64,000 nucleotides of DNA, from assembly GCA_002914845.1 (NCBI GenBank), contig JXTC01000054.1, positions 634,199 to 698,198 of the forward strand. The letters are read 5' to 3'. Under the pieces are notes generated by a model. It was given only the letters and a program-made list of their open reading frames with translations. It was not told where the DNA came from and ran no database searches. This stretch comes from Trema orientale (Eukaryota > Streptophyta > Magnoliopsida > Rosales > Cannabaceae). Numbering within the stretch: position 1 is the first letter of the stretch; every line of letters starts with the position of its first letter. The translations under genes and the position numbers were made by a program. Positions 54,429 to 64,000 of this stretch are shown here, one piece after another.

Positions 54429-55340
54429 TGGAGTTGCCAATCTCTCTTTTATTGATCAAGGCCGTAGACTGCTTGTGGTTGGAACTAATGGAGTGCACTC
54501 TGAGATGGACTCAGAAACTGGAACCCATGCAAGCAGGGCTCAAAGCTTCAAAAAACCAAATATCTTCAATAGCTTTATCAAGTGGTTAGTCATCAATACA
54601 TCTTGGGTTTTGTCCTAAACATACAATTTTTTTTCCTGACTTCATGTCATTCCATTGACGTGCAAGATGAGAGATTTTGAGCTGTAACCGATGGTAAATT
54701 TTGTGTTTTTGGTTTGGATTAGGGGACAAATTTTAAAATGCCCTAATAAGTTGATGAGTTTCCTAAAAACTCTTATGTAGTGGATAGTGTCTTTATCTTC
54801 AAAAAGTAATACTTAAAAACATTTTTTCCAACAAGGCCATTTTTGAAATGCTTCTATATTTAATGATACAAGTGTCCTAGTTACATCAGGTTCTGGAGAT
54901 AAACATCTTCAAGTATGGAGTTTAGATAAAAATAGTGGTACTGTGAGTCGTGATTCTGTTCTTTTTATGAAACATACTCCATTAAGTTTTCAATGCAAAG
55001 GATGGATGTAGTGCAAACCCGAGCGCGGTTGTCTTGTCAGTCTCAAAGTCAGACGTAGCTTATGTGTGGCATTTTATAACCCTTTTAGAAGAGGATGTTA
55101 ATTCCACCAACATACAATGTAACGTAAACAAAGGTGAAAATTCAAAGAGAAGTCGTGTTCCTATTATTGTTGCAAGATTGCAAAGTTTAAATGCAAACAG
55201 AGGGATGAAAGCCCTTATAGCTTTTGGCTCAATCAATCATCTACAATTTAGTCATGCCAATATTATTAATCCAGGGGAGGATGTTGTCATAAATGCTTCA
55301 AATGAAACTTCAAGCATTTTGGATAATAGAGTTGCAAGAA
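54429..55340 (+). pseudogene. WDR43/UTP5-like WD40-half exons, frameshifted
   Basis: Exon-like piece 1 (54429-54584) reads GVANLSFIDQGRRLLVVGTN and SEMDSETG, then needs a 1-base correction near 54525 to reach GLKASKNQISSIALSSG. Piece 2 (from 54873) reads VLVTSGSGDKHLQVWSLDKN, a WD40 blade. It needs a second 1-base correction near 54998 to reach CSANPSAVVLSVSKSDVAYV, VPIIVARLQSLNAN, ALIAFGSINHLQF and INPGEDVVINASNE, then loses its donor near 55340. The pattern is the middle of plant WDR43/UTP5-like proteins, just before the segment encoded at 45562-44035. The first WD40 exons were not found. Confidence 0.72.
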
Positions 55341-55643
55341 GTGTGATTAACTTCTTATGTTTCTGTTTCTCGTCCCACTTTTACTATTGCGTCTTTGCCA
55401 TTGACAGAGAATTGTATATTTTCCATCTATTTGAAAATTTTCTTTTCATGACTTGTTCCTGCTGAGTCACTAAAGTGGAACAAGGTATAGATAATTAGGA
55501 TTTGATATAATTACTAGTACTAATTAGAAATATTATTAGACTTTATCTCATTTGGAGTAATTAGAGTTTTAGTATGTTTTAAGAACCTATAGTTAGTTTC
55601 CTAGTTGCTTTGGGAACTGTATTTTCTTTTCTACAATTAGGCT
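55341..55643. other. Intronic remnant between the WD40-half pseudogene and the hAT MITE
   Basis: No coding sequence is recognised. It is AT-rich and leads into the MITE insertion site at 55636-55643. Confidence 0.35.
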
Positions 55644-56533
55644 CAAGGTTTTAAAAAGCTTAATCGGGAATCGAGGTTTGCTTTAGCCTCACGAGTCATA
55701 AGCCTCAATTTAAGTAATAAAAAATCTCATTAAAATTCATAAAGAAATAGAAAACTCCTAAAAATAAAAGTCTTACATAACATTATAGTAAAAAGACACA
55801 ATTGCATAACAAAGGTGTAAAATTTATGATAATTAGTAGCAGCATATTTCACAAAACCAAAAACCAAAGTCATCAAAAATATAAATCCTAATATTAATAG
55901 CATAAAAATAGAACTTAGATGTCTAAAAATGATTTTCTAACTTAAAGCCCTAGGAGGTCCTCATTCTCAATCTCATTATCATCATCACTATTAGAATAAT
56001 ATTGTTAGAAGCGAGAAGAGGACGAAGAAACCAAGCTTCTATGAGGAGTGAAGCTGTTAGAAGTGAAGAGAAAGCTGAACTTGTGCTCTATTTTTTTTTT
56101 CTTCTTTTTTTTTTTCCCTGAAACAACAGTAGCAGAAGAGGAAGGAGGGGAAGATTGAAGTTGTCCTGGGACTTAGGAGGAAGGGAGAGTGGCTGCTCAG
56201 GCACAACACTGGTATTTTAGTGAGCTGAGTGTGTTTTATTTCACTTCTTAAGGTTTTAGAAGCCCAAACTTATAAGTTATTGACTTTAAAAAAGCCCAAA
56301 ACAATTAAAAAAACTATATAGGTTATTTGGGCCCAAAAAATTGGCCCAACTTTAAATTTAAAAAGCCCATATTAGGGCTACTTTCAAGAGGCTTACGCCT
56401 CATAAGCCTCAAAGGCGTGCGCCTTTCTTGCCGAGGCTTAAGTTACTGAGACGTAACCTTAGGGGTGGTTTTCTTCTGCCTCGCCTCGAGGCGCGCCTCG
56501 AGGCAGATGCCTCAAGCGCCTTTTAAAACTATG
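55644..56533. mobile_element. Nonautonomous hAT element (MITE-like), copy 1
   Basis: Ends CAAGGTTTTAAAAAGC and GCCTTTTAAAACTATG, imperfect inverted repeats. Flanks ATTAGGCT (55636-55643) and ACTAGGCA (56534-56541) are a degraded 8-bp target duplication, the hAT size. The right part carries CG-rich subterminal palindromes (GCCTCGAGGCGCGCCTCGAGGC, split at 56483-56504) and TTGGGCCCAAAAAATTGG-type sequence. No transposase. A shorter, inverted copy lies at 57087-57585. Confidence 0.7.
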
Positions 56534-56699
56534 ACTAGGCAATTTTAGGCTTGTTCATCAATCACTCAGATTTCTTTCTTTTTCTCTCTCTAGTTCATCA
56601 ATCTACCTATTCTTTTATTTCTCTCTCAGTAGATTCCTCTCTCTGTTCTTCTTCTATCCTCGATTTCTCTACCTTGTCTGACATCAATCTTCTTTATAA

Positions 56700-58065
56700 A
56701 TCTGTGTTTGACTTCTTGTCATGTATGATTCTATCATTATCTACTGTGACTGTAAATACCCTCTCAATACCCAATGTTTCAAGCATCCCTCAATTGCTTT
56801 TCCTATTGTCTCTTCCATATGATTAGGAATTGGACAAAAATTCAAAATCCTCTTTTGCATCTTCCATTCTGAATCTATAAAGTGAGCTGTTAATACCATA
56901 TAGATGACATTCTGAATATAAGTCCACGTATCGGTGGTAAAAGAGACTCTGTGAATTCTTTACAAAGTAACACTTCAACTTTTTCTTCTCATCATTGTAT
57001 ATATTAATGATATCCCTAGAAATTATAATATGTGATGGAGGATCAAACTTTGGCCATGCCACACTACAAAACAATCTAAAGCCTTCCATAGTTTTAAAAG
57101 GCCCCTGAGGCGGACCTCGAGACGAGGCGGAAGAAAACCGCCCTTGAGGCTGCGCCTCAACAAGTCTTAGAGAGGCTTAAGCCTCAGCAAGAGAGGCACA
57201 TACCTCTGAGGCTTATGAGGCATAAGCTTCTTGTAACCAGTCCTAATATGAGCTTTTTTTAATTAAAGTTGGGCCAATTTTTTGGGCCCAACTGACCTAT
57301 ATAGTTTTTTTAAATGTTTTGGACTTTTAAAGTTAATAATTTATAAGTTTGGGCTTCTAAAACCCTAAAAAGTGAAACAAAACACACTCAGCTCACTAAA
57401 ATACTAAAGTTGCGGCTGAGCAGCCACTCTCCCTCCCTCCCAAGTCCCACGACAACTTCAATCTTCTCCTCCTTCCACTTTTGTTGTTGTTGTTTCAGAA
57501 GAAAAAAAATAAAAAAAAATAAATAAATAAATAAAAGAGCACAAATTCAGCTTCCTCTTCACTTCTAATGGCTTCACTCCTCATAGTTAACCTTCTAGCT
57601 CCAGAAACCTAAAAGGAAACTCATCAATAGCAATCATGTTTGCACACGCAACCCTAGAAGTTGCTTGACTAAATTCTACGACTACAAGATTGCCAGTACC
57701 ACCAACACTTTCATCACATTTCTTTTGAAAAGACTATTTTTTGCTTCTTATCCTCCAATCTAAAGGGATATTTTTTTACATTGCTTGTTCAAATGGTTCC
57801 AAATAGTGCTAGTTCCATTTCTCCTAGAATCATTAGCATAGTATTTATCACAATAATTGCACACAGTCCTAGGGTCAATAGGGTCATCATCGTTTCTAGT
57901 AAAATGATCCCAAACTTTTGATACATGCCTAGTTTTCTTATTCTCATGTTTGGTCTTCAGAGGTAAAGAGGGCTTATTCTTAGAACCACTAGTTGAATCT
58001 AGGGTATTGCTCACTTGGGTGGGATTTTTAATAGAAGTTGCCATGGTGCTACTATCCTCCTCCAT
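56700..58065 (-). pseudogene. hAT transposase (BED zinc finger) relic, interrupted
   Basis: Minus strand. The N-terminus starts at ATG 58065 with MEEDSSTMATSIKNPTQ, then a BED finger: VWDHFTRNDDD, CNYCDKYYA (CxxC), and STIWNHLNKQCKK (H...C). After a frame change (about 57750-57595) it reads VVVEFSQATSRVACANM and AIDEFPLGF. A hAT MITE then interrupts the gene (57087-57585). Beyond it come GFRLFCSVAWPKFDPPS, NIYNDEKKKLKCYFVKN, and with frameshifts TAHFIDSEWKMQKRIL and IGKAIEGCLKHW. These are the RNase H-fold start of plant RICESLEEPER-type hAT transposases. The C-terminal dimerisation domain is missing. Confidence 0.82.
57087..57585. mobile_element. Nonautonomous hAT element, copy 2, inside the transposase relic
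   Basis: Begins CATAGTTTTAAAAGGC and matches the reverse complement of the right two-thirds of copy 1 (GCTTATGAGGC, GTTGGGCCAATTTTTTGGGC, CACACTCAGCTCACTAAAAT, GAGCAGCCACTCTCC). It separates transposase segments that should be contiguous. The flanks AGCCTTC (left) and AACCTTC (right) suggest the hAT target duplication. The right terminal repeat is missing or decayed. Confidence 0.7.
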
Positions 58066-58190
58066 CTAACAAACATAAAATCACAACATACTCACATACT
58101 ACACAAAACAACAAAGTAAACTAAAAATACCAAACAACAAAGTAGTCAACTAAAATTACCAAACACAGATTACCCAGTTCAGATTGAGAA

Positions 58191-59366
58191 ATAAAGCTCT
58201 TTTAATGAAGTGGTTGTGGAGTCTCCCCATCGAAAGAAATTCCTTGTGGCATAAAGTCATTAAGAGCAAGTATGGGCTTTCTTACAACCAATGGGATATA
58301 GCATTGGTAGATAGGACGACCTTAAGAAGTCCTTGGAAAGCCATATCTTCTCTTTATGGTGAATTCCTTCAGCACGTAAGATTTAGAGCGGGAAGCGGCT
58401 CAAGGATTAGATTTTCGAAAGACATCTGGGTGGAGGGAGATGCCTTCGAAGTAGCTTCTTCTTCTATATACAGACTCTCCTCTTTCAAAAATAGAGTTAT
58501 TGCAGATTTTGTAGAAAAATCAGATTCAAACTTAGGCAGCTCTAATAGCTAGAACTTTCATTTTATGAGAAATTTGAATGATAGAGAAGTCACTCAACTA
58601 CTGAACCTTTTTACCCGATTAGATTTAGTTAGATTATTCTATCATGTTGAGGATAGGAGAATATGGGTGGAAGATTCTTCAACATGTTTCTCCTATAAAT
58701 CAGCATTTGCGCTCTATACCATCGAGAATAATGTGGTAGCTTTTCCCCAGCAAAGTCCGTATTGAAAGCCCCAGTTTCATCTAAAGTTAAGGTGTTTGGT
58801 TGGCTACTAACTTTAGAGAAGCTAGACACTCAAGATGTGTTACAAAAAAGGAGACCATACCAAGTATTATCCCCAGGATGGTATGTTTTATGTAAGAAGA
58901 ACGACGAATCTTTGAATCATTTGTTCCTGCATTGTAAGTTCTCCATTAAGTTATGGTACAATATGTTGAAGGAGTTTGGTAGGAGTTGGGTGGTCCCTAG
59001 GACTTGTTAGGATTTGATAAGAGTTGGGCAAGGTTTTCATGTTAATCAGAGAGGGAGAAGCCTTTGAAAGGTAGTTGTTTTTGCTTGCTACTGGGTAGTG
59101 GGGCACTTTGGTCGGAAAGAAACGATCTTTGAAGGAAAAGAAGAATGCTTGGAAATGTTGTGGGACAGGGTCAAATTCTGGGTAGCTACTTGGTTGTATG
59201 ATGGGAAAAACTTTAAAGGCTTTGCCTTTTCTGACTTGATTAGAGATTAGAGTTCCTTGATATAATTTGTTTTTGTGTTATTGATACGTGGATTTCTTAT
59301 CCACCACCTTTGTATTATAGTTCTTATTAATACAAAAGTTCGTTTCTTATAACAAAAAAAAAAAAA
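58191..59366 (+). mobile_element. 5'-truncated LINE with poly(A) and 24-bp target duplication
   Basis: The coding remnant reads KALLMKWLWSLP, LWHKVIKSKYG and RFRAGSGSRIRFSKDIWVE (C-terminal part of LINE reverse transcriptase), then a zinc-knuckle zf-RVT block: KVKVFGWLLTLEKLDTQD, CKKNDESLNHLFLHC (C...H...C) and LWYNMLKEF. Stops at about 58550 and 58762 break it. A poly(A) tail runs to 59366. The target duplication is 58167-58190 and 59367-59390, 24 bp with one difference (58174 against 59374). It is inserted in the 5' part of the hAT-related region. Confidence 0.92.
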
Positions 59367-59390
59367 AGATTACACAGTTCAGATTGAGAA

Positions 59391-61360
59391 CAGCAACTAA
59401 GTTTAAAAATATTAGTTCTTTTATAAGTAGATAAATATATTATCCATCAAACACAACAATTTCAATTAAACACAGATGAAATATTTGATCTATACAATCA
59501 ATTAAACACAACAAAAACAACAAAGAATAATATTATCAACCAGACCTGGGGAGCGGGAATCTAAGATGAGGTGTTGTCGTTGAGCTTGAGCTTGAGCTTG
59601 AGCCGAGGGGGGAGCTTGAGGTTGACGGGCATCAAACCTAGTCAAGTAAGTTACAGTAATGAACAATCAAAAATCAACTACATGGTAAGATCATCATACA
59701 ATGAAAGCATATACACAGCTTAAAGAGCATGATTTGTCACACTAGAGTAATCTCTTCCAATCATAATTTTAATATTGAATCCTATGAGTCTCAAAGTCAA
59801 TAGATATAAAGAAGATACATCAACTAAGTTCAAAAAAGAAAAAGAAAAAGAAAATAAAAATAAATTATGACATTTATACGCCATAATACATTTATTCTTT
59901 CTTAGATATGAATCAGATCAATGAACAAATTTTACTTCAGTAAATACTTTTGAGGTTTTTCAGTTAAAATAATAACTATCAATCAATTTTAATCAATGTT
60001 GACACCTTGTAGCATAATAATTAAAAAAGCACAATCATTGATGATATACTAACCCAAATCTCCACTATTAGACAAACTATATATTGTTCTAAATCCTATT
60101 TTGTAGTCTTGGAATTCTTATATTTTCCCTTACAATGAAATAAGAGATGTCTAAATTCTTGCATTCTTCTAGTAATTTTAATTACTCAATAAATACTGAC
60201 AACAATAACATGATGGTGAGAAACTTGATAACACTCTAATAGATCGTTCGACAAAATCACGGCATGGTCAGTTGCATAGAAAACTTAAGAGTAGTATATA
60301 TCTCTCAAATAATGATAAGACAAATTAGAAAATTGTTGCAATGATGAAGAAGGTAAATGATACTGCAAAAATAAAGAAAACTAATTCTAAAATAAAGCAA
60401 AAATAGAGCTAAACTCACAATTGAAAATTATCAAAATTACAAAGGCAACTGTATAAATAACCGATTGACAAAGCAGCCAAAGTAAGTATCATAGATGCAT
60501 TTCATCAAACACTATACAGGCAACTATCAATCCCAAGTGCATACATAGTTGTCAATCACATAAAACATATACCGACATAGAGAAGAGACAGAAGTAACAC
60601 AATCAGTACCTAGAGCAATCACTCAAGCTGCCTAAGCAGAGGCAAGCTCAAGCTATGTATAAACAGAGTAGAAAATCGATTGATTGAGGTTGGTCCAAGA
60701 GAGAAGGTCACGGCGAGTACGGGACAGAGATCGAGAGAGACCGCGGGAGATATATATATATGTGTATATATATATATAGAGAGAGAGAGAGAGTTGGGTG
60801 CGGTGGAACGAGTGAGTTGAGTGGGTGAGCGCGGAGACAGGGCGAGAGAGAAACGGAGAGAGAGAGAGTTGAGTGGGTGAGAGTGACGGCTAAGAGTCCC
60901 GAGACTCGAGTGACGGGGGTGTGTGAGGCCAAAGGCAGATTGAGAATGTTAAGAATGGAACCTAGGGAAAATGGGCTAGGCTGTTGAGTTGGGCTGTGGG
61001 CTGGAACTATGTATTAGTTATATATAAAAACTAGTCGTTAACATGTAATATTTGAAATTGTAATACGAGGTTATATGTTAATTATTACAACATTTGTTAT
61101 TCTTCAAGTTTGAATTTTAAGAGCTCCTGATGTTCATATCGATCTATTATGTGTTTCTGCATTAATATGAGATTATTGATAATTATATTTTTAATAAAAT
61201 TATTTGTGTATTCTTATTTATTAAAATGTGTGTTTTTTAGTATTTTTACTTTAGTATTTAGAATAATTTAAGTTATTTTGTGTTAAATTAGGATTTTAGT
61301 ATTTAGATTTAGTTTTATTTATTTAATTTTACTTAGGTAAGAAAAATCGGATTGATGAGA
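59391..61360. other. Noncoding region right of the LINE, low-complexity tracts
   Basis: It continues the sequence interrupted by the LINE, presumably the 5' side of the hAT relic. CTTGAG hexamers are repeated at 59585-59602 and (TA)n/(GA)n microsatellites occur at 60751-60800 and 60850-60870. No gene or matching hAT terminus was found. Confidence 0.4.
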
Positions 61361-62268
61361 TTCAGGATCACATGAGTAGGAAAAAGGATCTCAGATGTGA
61401 TACTGGCCGTCAAATCGAGACCCACGCGGGCAGCAGGCGAGTGGGCAAACAAGGTCAATAGTGGGGCTCGAAGTCAGCAGCTGGCTATCATTTCTCTATC
61501 CTTGGTCAGATCTGGTGATGCGCGATGCTTCGTACTTCCGGTTCTCTATTTAATCTGAAAGTGCCCCATCAGCTCCAAGAAGTCATGAACTTTTTCGCTA
61601 GCCAATTGGACATGATTTTAGTGTCGAGCTCACGTAAATATGTTACACTTGATTATTTTCCATAGCACGGAAACTTAAAAATAAAAAGGAAAAGAAGAAA
61701 AAGAAAAAAAGAAAAATTTGATATTGACACATCACTCCAACCAATCAGATTAGGACTAAGAGAACGTGTACAATTGAGAAACACTCTTTCGGCACTTATA
61801 AATAGACTGTACCGGAGAAACAACAACACACTATTCTAGAGAGTGAACATAGCAGTCCAGAGAGAGAATTCAGGAGAAAGAGAAGGATAGCATGAGCTAG
61901 AGACGGGAGTGCTTCTACTCAAATTCACTTCTCTTTTTCTCTATTCTCTTTATTTTCAATGCTCTCTATATTTATTTTTAATGTTTGTTTTTAGTTTAGC
62001 TATGCACCAATTTTCTTTTCTAGGACTATGATGTAGTCAGATTATGAATGTCTAAATTTTCTTAGTTTAATTAGGAATAATATATGTTGAGTGTTTCAAT
62101 TTATCCTTAATGTTTGTGAATGCCTGATTAACGGTTGCATAATTTTAAATTTAATTTGAGACTGAGAAGTGATAATTGAATTTGACCTAATTGGAATACA
62201 ATGAATTTAACATAAGATAGAGATATTTATGTGATTTGTGCAGTGCTTATGAATTTCTTGTTCTTAAT
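61361..62268 (+). other. LTR- or promoter-like region
   Basis: CACTTATAAATAGACTG at 61794-61810 is a good TATA box, and the sequence after it looks like a transcribed leader (AACAACAACACACTATTC, GAGAGAATTC). No ORF follows. It may be a retrotransposon LTR fragment; ends were not defined. Confidence 0.35.
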
Positions 62269-64000
62269 GTTTTTTTTTTTTTTGCTCCGAAAAGATTCCT
62301 TTATTCAAGATCAACAAGTAAATTGGTTGTCACAAACAGGGCAACCTCCCACCAAGCAAAAATCCCTGAACGGTTATGTCTAAAGGCCCAAGAGGCCAAA
62401 GCATATGTAGACCCATTCAAGGTTCTAGGAATTCAAATTACTGAGTAATTCAACCTACTACTCACATTACGAATATAAATACTTAAATATAAAAGGCTCC
62501 AAACAGGACAAGAAGAGCTAGCAATGGAGTTAACCACTTCTAGATTGTCAGAAAAGAACACAACATTTGTCTAGTTTAGAGCGGCTCAAGATTCCACTCC
62601 AAATTTTAGAGCTAAAAGTTCAACTTCCAGTGGAAAGTCAGCCTTGAAACACTGAGCAGCAAGCCTTAGGATCTGAGATGCATTAATCTGCACTACCATA
62701 CCGACAATTCCTCTATTATTTTTGAAAGCTATATCGATGAAAACTCTTATACGTCCAAGTCTAGGAATCTGCCATTGAGGCAACCTGTTAGTTGAAGAAA
62801 GGTTAAAGATATCACCTCTTCCCATCACTACCAGTATCTTCAAGTGCTCTGTAGTTGCATCATTTATACTTGAGAGTAACCTTCTTGGTTCAATCAGAGT
62901 CCCTGAGTGGAAGGCCGAATTGCGGGCATTCCAAACCTTATCACAAGTACTGTAATAAAAATACTAAACTCCATTTTCAACTCATAAGAATCAGATCCAA
63001 TATGAGGAGGATAAAAAAACCAGTGAACAAGTTCCCTCCCATTCTGGAGGTGGAGAGAGTCAAGGCGAAGATGCCATTTGCTTCCAAACCATAAGCATTT
63101 TGTATAGGAATAACCCACAAAAATATGAATGAGCGAATCTTGTGAGTTCGAGCATAAATAGCATCTTCTATCAAAGAGACCAATGATCAAACCCAACCGA
63201 TCACCTGTAGGTAAAGAGTTTTTAGCAATTCTCCAAAGAAGTATTTTTAGGCGTTCATGTATTTTGCTCTACCAAATTTGCTTCTATAAATTAGTAGGAT
63301 TGTCAAAGTGTGCTTGGCATAAGCCTCGATATGCACTTTTGATTGAAAAAGATCCATCCCTAGCGCTTTTCCAAACCAATCGGTCGGTGTGAGGACAAGG
63401 CAGGATGGGAACTCTATCAAACTCTGCTATCATGGTAGGACGAATCCACCTTGAGAGGGCGTTAGTATTCCAGACCCTCAAATTTGGCACCAGCAAAGAA
63501 TTGAGTTTAGATTTAGCAGTAGGGACCATCAGATTGAAAGCCTCCCTAGTTTTGTCAATGTCCAACCAGGGAACTCAGGGGGAATTCCATATATCTACTG
63601 ACTCTCCATCTCCAAGTAGTTAACAACTGCCTTACCGAATAAAATCTCTGGTGCCCCAAATAGCTTTTGCCATCAGCGAGGCATTCCTAGACAGCTTAGT
63701 AGCCTAGAAATTTGAGGAGTGGCAGTATTTACTCCGAAGGGTAGAAGCCCAGAGGGAGATAGATCCTGATGCCAAAAGCCATCCAAGTTTCACAAGGAAG
63801 GCAAAATTAACATCCCGAAAGCATTGAAAGCCCAAACCTCCGGAGTATTTTGGCTGGCACAAAGAATCCCAAGACATAAGAGCTAGGAATTTCACTAAAG
63901 TCCACCAAAATTTTCGAATTGCTCTATCCATATCATCACACAAAGAGGTAGGAAGGTTGAAAGAAGCTATACTATAAGTCAGTATTCCTTGTAACACATA
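62269..64000 (-). mobile_element. LINE retrotransposon, minus strand, 5' part beyond the window
   Basis: A poly(T) run at 62269-62283 is the minus-strand poly(A) tail. Going up the minus strand from the right edge: DMDRAIRKFWW and CQPKYSGGLGFQCFRDVN (reverse transcriptase C-terminus, 63997-63704), LVWKSARDGSFSIKSAYRGL (63380-63284), a zinc-knuckle block CYLCSNSQDSLIHIF (about 63170), and an RNase H-type domain near the end (IDIAFKNNRGIVGMV, FPLEVELLALKFG, 62843-62586). Several frameshifts and stops separate these, so it is dead. The C-terminal RNase H is characteristic of plant L1-type LINEs. Confidence 0.88.

Noticed and set aside
60708-60932. Minus-strand 74-aa ORF rich in Ser/Leu
   Set aside because: It is produced by GA/TA microsatellites; no conserved motif is present.

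Overview
The window reads as nuclear DNA of a dicot plant. It is AT-rich and has intron-containing genes with GT-AG splice sites, plant-type ABCC transporters, Cf-9-type leucine-rich-repeat receptor-like proteins (RLPs), and abundant plant transposons: Ty3/gypsy, Ty1/copia, LINE, hAT, PIF/Harbinger, MULE and MITEs. The species cannot be fixed from sequence alone. One ambiguous base (N) lies at 50289.

Positions 1-34.4 kb hold an interleaved family of two unrelated gene types. The window opens in the last two exons of an ABCC transporter (1-398). A complete ten-exon ABCC gene follows (3321-9145, 1484 aa predicted). Two decayed ABCC 3' ends (14441-14809, 27590-28217), one decayed RLP 5' end (14966-15142) and two intact single-exon RLP genes (23963-26932, 30777-33794) follow in the order ABCC, ABCC, psi-ABCC/psi-RLP, RLP, psi-ABCC, RLP. 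Flanking DNA is duplicated with the genes: the ABCC 3' flank occurs at least three times, an RLP 5' flank twice, and the RLP 3' flank with its 3'UTR intron twice. ABCC proteins export conjugates, usually into the vacuole. RLPs are membrane immune or developmental receptors that signal through partner kinases. Their linkage looks like repeated unequal crossing-over, not a shared pathway.

Transposons fill the gaps: two foldback MITEs, a Ty3/gypsy integrase relic with its 3' LTR, a reversed copia relic, a 2.4-kb LTR-like insertion inside an RLP promoter duplication, two Harbinger-like MITEs and a 261-bp solo LTR with a perfect 5-bp duplication.

Positions 34.4-43.2 kb hold no intact gene. They carry a two-block higher-order tandem array of about 133-bp monomers with GCGACTAT palindromes (36.7-38.5 kb), a relic of a MULE transposase N-terminus, and an inverted pair of MITEs.

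Positions 43.2-56 kb hold a broken LEA-type gene, the 3' half of a WDR43/UTP5-like ribosome-biogenesis gene on the minus strand (44035-45562, open and well spliced), and the middle of the same kind of gene on the plus strand (54429-55340, frameshifted). Short inverted repeats lie just beyond each half, suggesting an inversion split one gene. HARBI1-like transposase exons and a 1.2-kb solo LTR lie between the halves.

Positions 55.6-64 kb are nested transposons: a hAT transposase relic interrupted by a hAT MITE, a facing MITE copy, a 5'-truncated LINE with poly(A) and a 24-bp target duplication, and a second LINE running off the right edge on the minus strand.
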